64,000 nt of DNA, from NCBI GenBank assembly GCA_037176905.1, contig JBBBWG010033529.1:1-64000 (forward strand), read 5' to 3'. The notes under the pieces are model-generated. The model saw only the letters and a list, made by a program, of their open reading frames with translations. It was not told where the DNA came from and ran no database searches. The stretch is from Azolla pinnata (Eukaryota > Streptophyta > Polypodiopsida > Salviniales > Salviniaceae). A program made the translations under genes and the position numbers. Below are positions 24,070-35,744 of the stretch, in pieces (the first letter of the stretch is position 1; every line of letters begins with the position of its first letter).

Positions 24070-25175
24070 CATACGTACATGTACGATACAAATATATACA
24101 CACGTACACATGCCTACATACATTGTATATGTATGTATGTGTGTGCGTGTAGGTATGTATGTATGTATGTATGTATGTATGTATGTGTATATCTATGAGA
24201 CATGCATACACACGCATGCACACACACATGCACGCACACATTCACATACGCACATACACACACACATACACATACACACGCACACATGCACATACGCATA
24301 CGCATACGCACACATGCACTTGCACATGCACATGCACATACACATACACACACACGCACACACACATACACATACACACATGCACGTGCACATGCACATG
24401 TACATACACATACACACAAACGCACATGCACACACACACGCACACACACATGCAGCATATACATATACACATCCTTATCCATACACACGCACATACACGC
24501 AACGCACACATGACATGCACATGCACACACACATGCACATACATACATGCACATACACACATGCACATGCACGCACACATACACATACACACATGCACAT
24601 GCACGCACACACGCACATACACATAGAGACACACACATGCACATGCACGCACACATGCACATACACATACACACATACACATGCACACACACACATGCAC
24701 ATACACACATGCACTTGCACGCACACATGCACATACACATACACACGTACACATGCACACACACATACAGATGCACACGCACATACGCATACGGCATATA
24801 CATATACATATCCTCATCCATACACACATGCACCTGCACATACCCACACATGCACATGCACATGCATATGCACATGAACACACGCATACACATACACACA
24901 TGCACACGCACACACACACATGCACATACACACATGCACATGCACATACGCACATGCACATACATACATGCACATGCACGCACGCACACACACATACACA
25001 TACACACATACGCACTCACACACACATACACATCCACACATGCAGCATATGCACATGCGCATCATATCCATATCCATGTCCATATACATATCCAGATACA
25101 TATACATTTACGCACGCACACATACATACATACATATGATGTGTATGTATGTATGTGTGCGTGCATATGTATGTA
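24070..25175. repeat. Large compound CACA/CATA/CATGCA microsatellite field
   Basis: About 1.1 kb of degenerate alternating purine-pyrimidine repeats, mainly CACACA, CATACA, CATGCACA and ACGCACA. TGTATG-type runs occur on the left edge (about 24126-24187) and ACATAC/GTATGT runs on the right edge (about 25117-25170). Long frames full of Cys/Met/Val or His/Thr are products of the repeat and not genes. Alternating pur-pyr DNA of this length is prone to Z-DNA formation and slippage. Confidence 0.97.
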
Positions 25176-25556
25176 CATGCACATAGCCATTTCTGAGACT
25201 AGTCGTTTTTTGAACGATCCTTCTTCTTCTTCTTCTTCTTCTCTTCAATTTTTACTCTGTAGACAGCGACAGCGACAGAAACACGGACCTTGACCTCAAC
25301 CGCCGTCTGCGTCTTCATCTTCCCCTTCATCTTCATCCTCTTCGCAAGGAGAAACAGTGTGTATATTCATTCCCTTTCCTGAACCGTTCGCCCTACACCC
25401 TGTGCAGCGTTTTGACCAGAATAATTTGCTTAGATTGATCAACGGAAAGAACAGAGCAGCTCGACGGGGTATATGTCTTGGACATGGCCATAGAATCACC
25501 CTGTCTTCGAATCGAAGAAAATTGCATAGATTCGAATATCAAGAACAAAAGAAAGA

Positions 25557-25598
25557 AAAGAGAGAAAGAGAGGGAGAGGGAGAGAGAGAGAGAGAGAG
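25557..25598 (+). promoter_or_regulatory. GAGA tract upstream of the MAPKKK
   Basis: Run of AGAGAGAG about 275 bp upstream of the MAPKKK ATG, probably in its leader or promoter. GA/CT tracts can act as GAGA elements bound by BPC-type factors in plants. It is assigned from position only. Confidence 0.4.
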
Positions 25599-25871
25599 CT
25601 TGCTCCTTCTGTTCACGACCACTTGGAACGGGAGAGACAAATGAATAAGCTTTCTGCCAGGAAATGTACAAAGCTCCTAAATTTCTTCAGCAGAGATACA
25701 GAATAGTGGCAAAGATTCAGGGTTGTGATTGCCGTTCATTCTGTCATTCATTCTGGACTGATTACACTGAACAGGTTGGTGGATCAGTTCTTCCCCCGCC
25801 CCTTCACCTCAACATACATACTCTAACAGAGAGGCGTATACAATTAGATAGATAGACAGGTATATGCTGCT

Positions 25872-28800
25872 ATGGCGATGAAATCCTGGATACCAAAGCT
25901 AGCTTTCAATGAAGAGAAGAAGAAGAAGAAGAAGAAGACAAGAGCAGAGAAAGAAGATTCTCAGATGACAGAGTTGCAGCTCGGAAGAGATGCTGATTGT
26001 ACAATTCCAAGCACACCACGCCTTGAGCGATCTCGGAATTGCCGTCGGCATCTAACCAAACTGCAGAGCTTCCAATCGATGCCCAAAATATCATATGATG
26101 TCCGGCCTGAACCGATGTTGCCCTCAATTTCAGAACCTGTCTCGCCAAGAAGATATGGTGAGATCCAAAGCCTCCGATTTGTTCAAGTATCTATTTTGTT
26201 AGCTTGATCAGCCTTATCTTCCGTCAGTTTCTGTTTTTCATTTTGTTCTCTGAGCTTTACTTGTCCATTTTCCTTTGCTTCTTGCATGACACTGTTGTTA
26301 TTCCTTTCCTTAAGGCTCTACTGATAGCGAAAGCCATAGCCTGCGACCGGCATCTCGCCACGGACTGTCACCAGATGGTTCTATGAGCTCGGATACTTGC
26401 TTATCTTCGGAAGGTGACATGGAATGCCACGGGGCATATCCCGAAAACTCAGGTTTCAGAGACAATAGGACTACGCCACAAACACAGTCAGTGCCCGATG
26501 CATTAAGATCATCCCCAGATAACGGAGTCAGGTAATCCAAACACATCTCGATCATTTGATTGGTTTAATAGACCCATAGTTCGTTTGTCTGTAAAACAGT
26601 AGACTTGTTTAATAAACTTATTTTGGGTGATCATCAGTCTCTGTGTGTATTTATTTTCAGCAAAGGGATCCATGCAATTTATGAGGGAAGTGATGAAAGA
26701 ACACATTATGAAAGCTCAGTTACAGCCCCTGTGACACCAAGAAACAGGTCTGAGGAGCCAAGGAAAGTTAAGGGAACCAAAGGGCTTAATATTCACTCTT
26801 CATATCAAAGCGCTGACAGAGCTAGACCGAAAGATAATGGACACGATAATGTCTTGATGCATGAAAATGCTCAAAAAACCCCTATGCAAAGTCCAAGGAG
26901 TCATCTTTCAAGTTCAAGATTTGTTAGTCCCCATAGAACTCCTATGCAAAGTCCGAGGAGCAGTAATTTTACAACCCCTAGACCAGTGGTGCTAGCGTGG
27001 AATGATGAATCGCAACATGCGCATCCGCTTCCTCTGCCTCCACCATCGCCTTCTGGCATGATTTCTCCTACAAGAAACCACAGCAGGTTGGATGATTCAG
27101 ATAGGCTCAATCCGCCGTCTCCATCGACAGGATGGCCTCGAAGCATTGTGCCAGCAGATGGAGAGTGTGGTCAATGGATTAAGGGAGCACTCCTGGGAAG
27201 TGGATCTTTTGGAAAGGTTTACAAAGGTATTCACAGGTAGCTGACAAAACCATATGGAGCCAATAGTGGAAACTTTTGTATAAAGAATGCTGTTTATATC
27301 ATATTTCTGATGACTGATTGCAAATTGGCCTCTATCTTTTGTATTTTTGTCTTGCTGGGGTACTGAAGGGAAACAGGGGATTTCTGTGCAATTAAAGAAG
27401 TAGAACTTGTTGCTGATGATCCAAGATCAAAAGAAAGTGTCAAGCAGCTTTCGCAGGTTGGTGAAACTCGCACTGATCACATGTTTAGTTCTATTGGGTC
27501 AGTTGGGTTCTAGTTTAATCTGCAATCTTGCATCGCTCATGCATGTGTTAGCTCAGTCATCACATAAGCTTTTTGTTCTGAAATGCCAAACGAGAGTCTA
27601 GCCAGGAAATGAAACATTTTTAGACCTTAGATGGCCTGAACAATATCTTCTAAGCTAATTTTTGTGATTGCACTGACGCCCTTGCTACTCCAACCAATGT
27701 CACTCTAGATACTAGCCAAGGGGGGTGGTAATGGTATTATTTTTTTCTAGTATTTCCAGGTATGATGATGCTTGCACGGCACACTGTTGAGCATCATAAC
27801 AGTGCTTTTGTTTCACCTTCGTTCCTCTATAAAACCGACATTCTTAATGTTTCTTCTTTTTAGGTAATTGCTAATTATAAGCTTTGTTCCCCTCTTCACC
27901 CCATTAAGAAAGACAAACCATCCATATAGAGACTTTTGAAGGGAGAAGCAACCATACACGTTTAGGTGGTTTGTTTTTGGTGACCTTGTGCATCATTCTA
28001 TCTATAAGGATTTTGAAATTCTCGAATTTGGGGAATGGCCTGGGAGAAAGATTAGGCTTAAGTTTCCAGCCCTCCTGTCAAGTCAGCTTGATTCATGGAA
28101 TGGAACCTTGTTCTCTCCTAAACAATATGCTAAGGATTTATTTCTCTTATGTGCTCTGGATCTATATAGATACTAGTACTCGGTTCTATATAGGGGATAT
28201 AGAAGCTTCAAATAATCCTCTTTGTACATCTTTAAAAACCTGTTCTAGCTACCCTGAGGAAAGTTACCGCTCTGGGTTGTTTCAAGTGCTCCTAGAGGAT
28301 GGTTATAAGTCAATGTCTACATTCACTGCATGTAGTGAATTGGTGGTTCTACATTATTTGTGCTACTAAATAGCTGGTATAGGTTAACAGTGTTTCAATA
28401 ATGTGGGGCATTAAGTTAACATTTCTCCTTATCTTTGCTTCCAATCTTCAGGAAATAATGCTCCTAAGCGTTTTGAGGCATAAGAATATTTTGCACTACA
28501 AGGGGAGTGAAACAGTAAGTTCAACTGGTGCCTGAACATAATTTGCAAGAATTCTATATTGGATAATTTGGTTTGAATCACCAATTATGCATCACATGAC
28601 CATGCTCGTTTTCCACGTTATACAAAGTTTTAATAAAGAAAAGTACCATGTACATATTGTGCCCAGATTGGTGACAGCTTATACATTTACTTGGAACTTG
28701 TGTCTGGTGGCTCTATATATAAATTGCTTCAAGAATTCGAGAACAAAATACCAGAACCTGTCATCCGACGATATACGAGGCAGATTCTGTTGGGATTGGC

Positions 28801-30918
28801 TTATTTGCATGAAAAGAAGACTGTTCACAGGTAGTCCTTTCTTTGTAAGATGATAGATACACTTGTTTATTTATAATGAGTTTTTCTACAGAGGCTTGAT
28901 AATATGCAACAGTGCACGTTTCCAAAACAAGGTCTGCACTGGGCCCCATAATTATATGTAGCTTTTGCAAGAAAAGTCAATGAATACTATGTGATTGAAC
29001 ACCTGATATCTCAGCATTAAAAGTTGAGAAAGTCAACACATTACAGAACTCTGTACATTTTAGGTTTGCAGTTAAGGGCACTTACACATATAATCAAGGG
29101 CACGGTGCATGGTATTTCTGCTGTCCAAGATATAATTTTATTGTGCGGGTAAAGTAAAATGGGGATTTGTTTTTCTTTTCTGCCTTTATTTGAGTGTATT
29201 GAAAAGTATATATATGACAGCAAATCTATGGTTCATTCAGCATGAGTGTTTATTGTCTGTTCGTCTCTACCACCATCATTACAGAGTGAAATAATGGAAG
29301 AGAGTACATACTATCCTGACTAGTGTTTGGAGACAGTTGAGGAAACCCCAGTGCTTCATTTTGTATCTACTGGTTCATAGTTTCTTTCCGATTCTGCATT
29401 CCTTACAAATCACAGTGAATCCCTATGACCGGAAATGATATTGATTCTTTCTTCAACAATACGAGAAGTATTGTATACATTTTCAACTTTCGAAGTACGT
29501 TGATTGTTAGTGTCAGAGCTACATCTCTTTGTGGTCTATTAAATTATTTTAGATGGATATTTTCAGGGACATAAAATGTGCCAATGTTCTCGTGGACCAA
29601 GATGGAGTTGTGAAATTGGCAGACTTTGGCATGGCGAAGCTGGTAAAAATAATAGGGTTTCATAAAGTATCTGGCTGTTATGCCCTTAGCTCAATAGATT
29701 GTTCTTGCAGATTGGTAATAACGCTGCACAACTCTCATTCAAGGGAAGCCCTTATTGGATGGCACCTGAGGTAAGGTCTTGGAACACATTGTTAAAGGTC
29801 TTGTTTTTTATTTGGTGTTTTATTTTGCTCTTTTCTTTTTTGTATTCTATCTACAGGTTATCCTACAAGCCAATGCAGGTTTTGAAGTTGCAGTAGACAT
29901 TTGGAGTCTTGGTTGTACAGTCATTGAGATGGCGACTGGCAAGCCACCATGGTATCAATATGAAGGGGTGAGTTTTCAAAAGCTTTTATGAAGTCAAGTT
30001 CACACAGAAAATGGGCTCAATATTATAGACCTAATCTGCCTTATGTAGAGATATTGTCATCATATTTGGCCTCTTTTCTCTTTTTGATTTAGTATGCAGC
30101 CATGTTCAAGGTGATCAATTGCCACGATGTGCCAATCCCTGACACATTGTCACCAATTGCACAAGACTTCATACGATTGTGTTTGCAGCGGGATCCAGCG
30201 AAACGCCCTTCAGCATCCACATTATTATTCCACCCTTTTGTTCAGCTGGATCGATTCATGCCATCGCAGGAAACTTCACTGTCTGAGGTGTACACCATTT
30301 GCCCAGAGAAAAGAAAGCTTCTTTAGATTACTATTTTGTGACAGTTATTTACTCGTAAGGAAATATTATTTTCTTTCTCGTTGTAACATTTTTACTCTTT
30401 GTGTGGTGCTGTATATAGTCTGTGGTTGAGCGGATGGCACTAAAAGAACATGCAGCTTATGGTATTCCTCGTGATCAGGCAATGATACAACCTACGTTGA
30501 GGTCAGTAGAGTTGTATCATTAGGACTAAATATGTATTTATGTATGCTATGAGTCAATCATGTTCTATATGAAAACAGAGCTTGCTTTAATACGATACCG
30601 GCTGATGGTTGGGTTGGGTTGAAACTTGTACCATTTTATTGAATGTGGCCAAATGTAGCATTTATAATGAAGGTATATTTTTTACTTTCTAGTGATGCAG
30701 CTGTTGGGTCAACAACACACACAAAGCGGAGGGCAGAGCATGTCTCACCCCGGCCATCATTCCAATCTTCCATCCATTCGTCACGGTTGGCTCCTCTGCT
30801 GTATAATATATCTAATTCACACTCTGTCCCCCAAAATCATACACCTATTTCAAGCAAGAGATTCACAGGCAAACATGTTAGCAATTTGAACATGGGAATC
30901 ACTCCAGAGAATCTTTGA
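25872..30918 (+). CDS. MEKK-type MAP kinase kinase kinase (MAPKKK3/5/YODA group)
   Basis: Ser/Thr kinase at the top of a MAPK cascade. Twelve exons, GT-AG, in frame: 25872-26157, 26315-26531, 26661-27236, 27369-27456, 28452-28514, 28667-28830, 29567-29642, 29711-29770, 29857-29967, 30093-30287, 30419-30501 and 30693-30918, giving 714 aa. The kinase domain spans roughly 340-596: P-loop GSGSFG (347-352), Lys369 in [16 protein letters not shown] (Asp466), DFG at 484-486, and GSPYWMAPE ending at 510, the plant MEKK signature. The N-terminal half is Ser/Pro-rich with many SP/TP sites, including the duplicated TPMQSPRS, candidates for MAPK feedback phosphorylation. Residues 16-22 are seven lysines encoded by an AAG/GAA microsatellite. 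A second ATG lies two codons in. The YODA/MAPKKK3/5 grouping is inferred from DFGMAK and the APE region. Confidence 0.93.
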
Positions 30919-32105
30919 GAATTGTTACAGCTACTGGAAAATATGAGCCAAATGTTCAGCTTCACACCTAAAAAAGATGTACAGCTGTCCATATAGCCGA
31001 GGATGCAATTGAATTGGGTAGGTTGAAAGGGATGCTTTCCTATCCTCATATGTTAATGTTGTACACTATCTCCAAGAAGTAATTAGGCACAAGGGAATTC
31101 CCGCATTTTCTTTATGCATTCATTGTACAACCCTGTTTACTACAAAAGAAAATGGGATCGTTTCTTATTATGTAATCTATACCAATTCAGGGCATGTCGG
31201 GGGTTTTGATCAACAGAGAGTGGGGAGACTGGTTTTTAAGGCTGGCTGATATCATAACAGTAGTTTTCAACCTTGAATGGAAGGCAATCTTTATTTGTAT
31301 CAAAACCATATTTTATAATACCTAAACGAGGCATTTTTGAACATGGACCTTTTTTTTGGCACAGCCTCTTACCTTGAAGTGTTTTCAGAATTGATGTGGA
31401 TGCATTGCTGGGCTATTGCCGTTTGATTGAATGCTCATGAATCTTTCATGAAGTTGGCGACAGTTTCTCTATTCGAGTTCAATTGTTTACTACCTGCAAA
31501 AGAAAACCTAATGCGAGTGAATTAAACTATGTGGAGAGAATGGTTTTAGGATCCTTGATGTTGAAAGTTCATCTGTATGAGCTGAGCTCTTTGAAAGATT
31601 GCTCATGCGTATGAAGTAGAGAGAGAATGGTTTCCAGATCTGTAGTGAAGATGCTTATGAAGCAGAGCTGTGGATCATCATCCCAACAATTTTGGCGACA
31701 GGGTTTAACAGTTGTATGTAAATATGTCACCATCAGTAATGCGTCAAACCCTTGGTAAAGATTAGACATACTACTAAGTGAAGGGAGAAAAGAAACTTTC
31801 ATCAGATACAAAATGAGACGGTTCTCATGCAGAGAGAAGAACCAGGAAATCAGGCAGGGAGCCAATTACAGTGGAGAGATTTTAAATACTGATAGCAAGC
31901 AGAACACAAGTGCTGATCAGATGTTTGGCATTGGAGATAGCAAAGGTTGATTATTGAGGATCATGGGGGTTCTAGGATGTGAAAGAGGAAAAGCACATGT
32001 CTGAAGAGCACAAGCCATGGAAAGATTTGATTACATAGCAAAGCTCCTATGATGATGCAATTCATTCAGTTTGATTCTGCTACATGAATCAGACCAAAAA
32101 AATGA
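30919..32105. other. Convergent intergenic region
   Basis: Holds the MAPKKK 3' UTR and the downstream flank of the peroxidase pseudogene. No coding signal is seen. Confidence 0.55.
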
Positions 32106-32357
32106 TCAGTTGGGGGAGGAGCAGCGCCTCCGGATGACTCCCTGATTGCCTGTGAGCACGCCAAGCTGGCTCATCTTCACCATGGAAATGCTGAACTGCT
32201 GGAAGAACTGGGCCTGGTTTCGGGCGTAGAGCTGCACGAGGCGCAGAATGTCGGGGGCGCTCAAGAGCTGTGCATCGATGTGGAAGAGAGCTCGCTTCGC
32301 CAAGATGTTCTGGAAGTAGGCGTTGTCGAGGAGGTCCTTGGAGATGAAGTCCTTGGT

Positions 32358-33180
32358 AATCAATCAATCTTCAATTTGAAAGAAGAAGGAAGCAACCCAT
32401 CTGATCAATCTAATCAATCAATCTTCAATTTGAAAGAAGAAGGAAACAACCCATCTGATCAATCTAATCAATCAATCTTCAATTTGAAAGAAGAAGGGAG
32501 CAACCCATCTGATCAATCTAACCAATTAATCTTCAATTTGAAAGAAGAAGGAAGCAACCCATCTGATCAATCTAATCAATCAATCTTCAAAAGGGGTAAA
32601 GCAACCCATCAGATCGATTCCAGCCAACGCAATCGGCTAATCGATCGATCTTTCAAAGAAGAAGCAGCCCATCTGATCAATTCCAGCCAATGCAATCAGC
32701 TAATCGATCAATCTTTCGATTCAAGAAAGAAGCAACCACCATCTGATCAATCCAGCCAACCCAAAATCAGCTAATCAATCAATCTTTTCAAAGAAGAAGC
32801 AACCACTATCTGATCAATCCAGCTACCCCAAAATCAGCTGATCAATCTTTGAAAGAAGAAGCAACCCATCTGATCAAAATCCAGCTGACCCAATCAACTA
32901 ATCAAAATCTTCACAAAGAAGAAGCAACTCATCTGATCCATCCAAATCAATCTTGAAAGAAGAAAGCAATCCATGTAATCAACCCAGCCAACCCATCTGA
33001 TCCATCCATTGATCAATCTTGAAAGAAGAAAACAATCCATGTAATCAACCCAGCCGACCCAAATCAGCTAATCAATGTTGAAAGAAGAAGCAACCCATCT
33101 AATCAATCCAGCCAACCCCAACCCGAATCAGCCATCAATCTTGAAAGAAGAATCTAATCAATCCAGCCAACCCCAAATCA
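32358..33180. repeat. 54-bp minisatellite expanded from peroxidase intron 3
   Basis: Tandem units with anchors CAATTTGAAAGAAGAAGG at 32372, 32426, 32480 and 32534, a strict 54-bp period. The period then decays rightwards into variable AATCAATC / GAAAGAAGAAGCAACCCATC units up to about 33180. A seed-like AACCCATCTAATCAATCTT is present once in intron 3 of the intact peroxidase (about 16168-16186). The open frame (NQSIFNLKEEGSNPSDQS repeated) exists only because 54 is a multiple of three. Confidence 0.93.
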
Positions 33181-33420
33181 TGAGCCATGAATCAAAAGGA
33201 CAAAGAAACCCATATAATCAATCTCCTCCACCATTGATGCTGTGATTTGCTTCACAGAGGAGGGAGGAAGGAAGGAAGGAGAGGGAAATCTGAGCCGAAA
33301 GGGACACAAGATCCCTGCTGTCCAGCCCATGGTTCTGGAAGTTCTGCTTCAACGCCGCGATGCCGAGAGTCGGGGGAGGGATGTTGTTGACCACGGTCTG
33401 ATTCGAGGCCGCGCCAACGC

Positions 33421-34095
33421 TGATCGATGTCAAGGAGGCAATGTGGATTCAAAGAGCAATCGATCGAGTCGATCGATGATGGATCGATCGATGTCAAGGA
33501 GGCAATGTTGATTCAAAGAGCAATCGATCGAGTCGATCGATGATGGATCGATCGATGTCAAGGAGGAAGTTGTAGATTCAAAGATCGATTGATCGATGCC
33601 AAGGAGGCAATGTAGATTCAAAGATCCATCGATCGATGTATGTCAAGGAGGCAATGTAGATTCAAAGATCGAGCGATCGATCGATGTCAAGGAGGCAACG
33701 CGGATTCAAAGAGCAATCGATCGGTGGATCGATGATGGATCGATCGATGTCAAGGAGGAAATTGTAGATTCAAAGATCGAGCGATTGATCGATCGATGTC
33801 AAGGAGGCAATGCGGATTCAAAGTGCAATCGATCAGTCGATCAATGTCAAGGAGGCAGTGTAGATTCAAAGATTGATCAGTCGATCGATAGATCGATCGA
33901 TCGATGTCAAGGAGGTAACATAGATTCAAAGATCGATCGATCGATGTCAAGGAGGCAATGTATGTAGATTCATCGATTGATCCATCGATGTCATGGAGGC
34001 AATGTATGTAGATTCATCGATCGATCCATCCATTGATGTCATGGAGGCAATGTATGTAGATTGAGAGATCGATCGATCGATCGATCGATAATACA
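33421..34095. repeat. GTCAAGGAGGCAATG minisatellite expanded from peroxidase intron 1
   Basis: About 15 copies of a unit carrying GTCAAGGAGGCAATGTAGAT joined by ATCGATCGA linkers of varying length. The same unit occurs four to five times in intron 1 of the intact peroxidase. Here it runs from the exon 1 donor straight into the interior of exon 3, replacing intron 1, exon 2, intron 2 and the exon 3 start. Confidence 0.95.
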
Positions 34096-34412
34096 GCGAA
34101 TCTCATCGGCTTACTTGGACGAAGCAGTCGTGGAAGAAGATGCGCAGGATGCCAGCAGCTTGGCCCGGGTTGGCGCGGATGATGGGTGCAAGCTGGCTCT
34201 GGATCACACTATAGACTTGAGGGCATGCGGCGCTGTAGAAGTTTGGGGACAAGCCGACGACAGATCTGCTGTTTGCATTTGGCGCCGGCTTGAACTGCTG
34301 GGCACTCGCCTCGTTGCCGAGGAGCCACATCGACATGCACAACGCGAGGAGTAGCGATGATGATTGCGACGGCAACGTTGCGTAGCCGATCGATCGCTTC
34401 TGGCACTGCCAT

Positions 34413-35744
34413 TGGACGATGGGCGAGCAGCTTCTCGAAATGCCCGACCTGCTTACTGCAGAATCGATTTGTCTGGCGCTGAGCACGAAGGTTCTGTCGA
34501 GCCCACGAATCGAATCACAAGTACCCCCCGTGATGGAATCGCAATCACCTGTAATTGGGATCGCGATTGCTCGTAATCGGATCGCAGTTACTGCTTATGA
34601 CGATGAAGGCCTGGAGCCGCTTGAGAGCTCCGAAGGATTTGGAAGATTGGGCAATGGAGGATGAATCAACACCACCTCTCTCATTCCCTCTATATATGTG
34701 TGTGTGTGTTACTACCGATCCCCATTATATGTTTTTAGGCCAACTATTGTCACTACTTCTGCTTTCTACTGGCTGCAGAATAAGGGTTCAATCTCTTATG
34801 AGCTACCACCATATCCAAAGAGAGAGAGGCCCGGAGGGGCTTTTCCGACTGTTAATGATTCTTGTTACATGCTCGTCCTATACGTACAATCTGCATACAT
34901 TCTCCGACATTATGTTGTGAGACTCTCGATACGTGCAAATAAGGAGTGAACGTTCCCGTGTTCTCGACGCATAGAATCGATCGGCAAAGAGTTGGAAAAA
35001 TGCTTGCCGTGGGGGGGGAGATTCAAACTCATCTCATTTTGGAGAAAAAATGCAGAAAAATGGAGCTGTGAGCGGGATTCGAACATGTCTCATCTCCAAG
35101 GAAAAAGGCTTGAACTGAGAATCTGCAACTTTAAATGCATCTTTCATCGGCCGTTTCTGCGTGCAAGTCAGTCATCTGCATCACAAGCTTTGCTTACTTG
35201 GGCGTGAAGTGATAGACTGATTCCATCCACGGTCCATTCTGTTTTTTTTTAAGTACTATGATTTACGACCAACAAAGGTTGATCGATCGTCTTCGCTCGA
35301 CCACGCATCGCCGTCGTATCGATTAAAAAAGGGCCCTTTCTTCTGCCTAATCCAGACATTACGTCGGCTGTCGGATACAGTTTCTATACATTCCACTTAA
35401 AAATTGCAAAAAAAAACAGACTTTGCATGAATCTGAATACTCTTGCTGGTCGGCAATGCATCGATCCTTGAGAAATATACATCATCCGCAAATTCTCGTC
35501 GAACGATGATTACGATCGAAACATGATTATACAGGTCAATCACCATAGCCATAGATAAAATTTCTTTGCTTTTTTTTTTATAGCAATCTTTCACACAATG
35601 AAAGCCTACCATTGATTCTTTTGTTTCCTTTTTTTCCACACAAAAAATGCCCAATCACAATTGTGTTCTCAGTCAGCAAAACAGAGTGTTTTTTTTAACT
35701 GTCTGAAGTTTTCTCCATCAAAGAAACAATGCTCTGCATCCCCA
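34413..35744. other. Intergenic stretch without a supported gene
   Basis: Upstream flank of the peroxidase pseudogene with AATCGCAATC-like imperfect repeats near 34540-34600 and a TATATATGTGTG run near 34690. The final 85 bp (35661-35744) stay open in the frame of the first PPR gene but lack an ATG. Confidence 0.5.

Larger units (their letters stand above)
32106..34412 (-). pseudogene. Class III peroxidase pseudogene broken up by minisatellites
   Basis: Degraded paralogue of the peroxidase at 15.7-17.3 kb. Clear remnants, minus strand: exon 1 (about 34330-34114, through RIFFHDCFVQ and an intact GTAAG donor), most of exon 3 (about 33422-33291, NQTVVNNIPPPT to DLVSLS) and the 3' part of exon 4 (about 32358-32106, KDLLDNAYFQNILAKRALF to the stop). 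Missing are all of exon 2, the first 14 or so codons of exon 3 and the exon 4 start including the proximal-His GAHSIG segment. The exon 3 donor GGTGAG is now GCTCAG. The ATG at 34412 is out of frame with the signal-peptide-like SSSLLLALCMSMWLLG. Two minisatellites occupy the lost parts. Retained exons are about 90% identical to the intact gene by eye. Confidence 0.9.

Noticed and set aside
24110-25293. Very long open frames (up to 307 codons) rich in Cys/Met/Val or His/Thr
   Set aside because: They are translations of CA/CATA/CATG simple repeats, open on both strands and in several frames, with no non-repeat flanking domain.
32280-32774. 164-codon frame with NQSIFNLKEEGSNPSDQS repeats
   Set aside because: Antisense to the peroxidase pseudogene and created by the 54-bp minisatellite.
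33421-34095. Regularly spaced repeats that could suggest a CRISPR array
   Set aside because: The genome is a plant nuclear genome, the spacers are themselves repeats, and the unit matches the intronic minisatellite of the neighbouring peroxidase.
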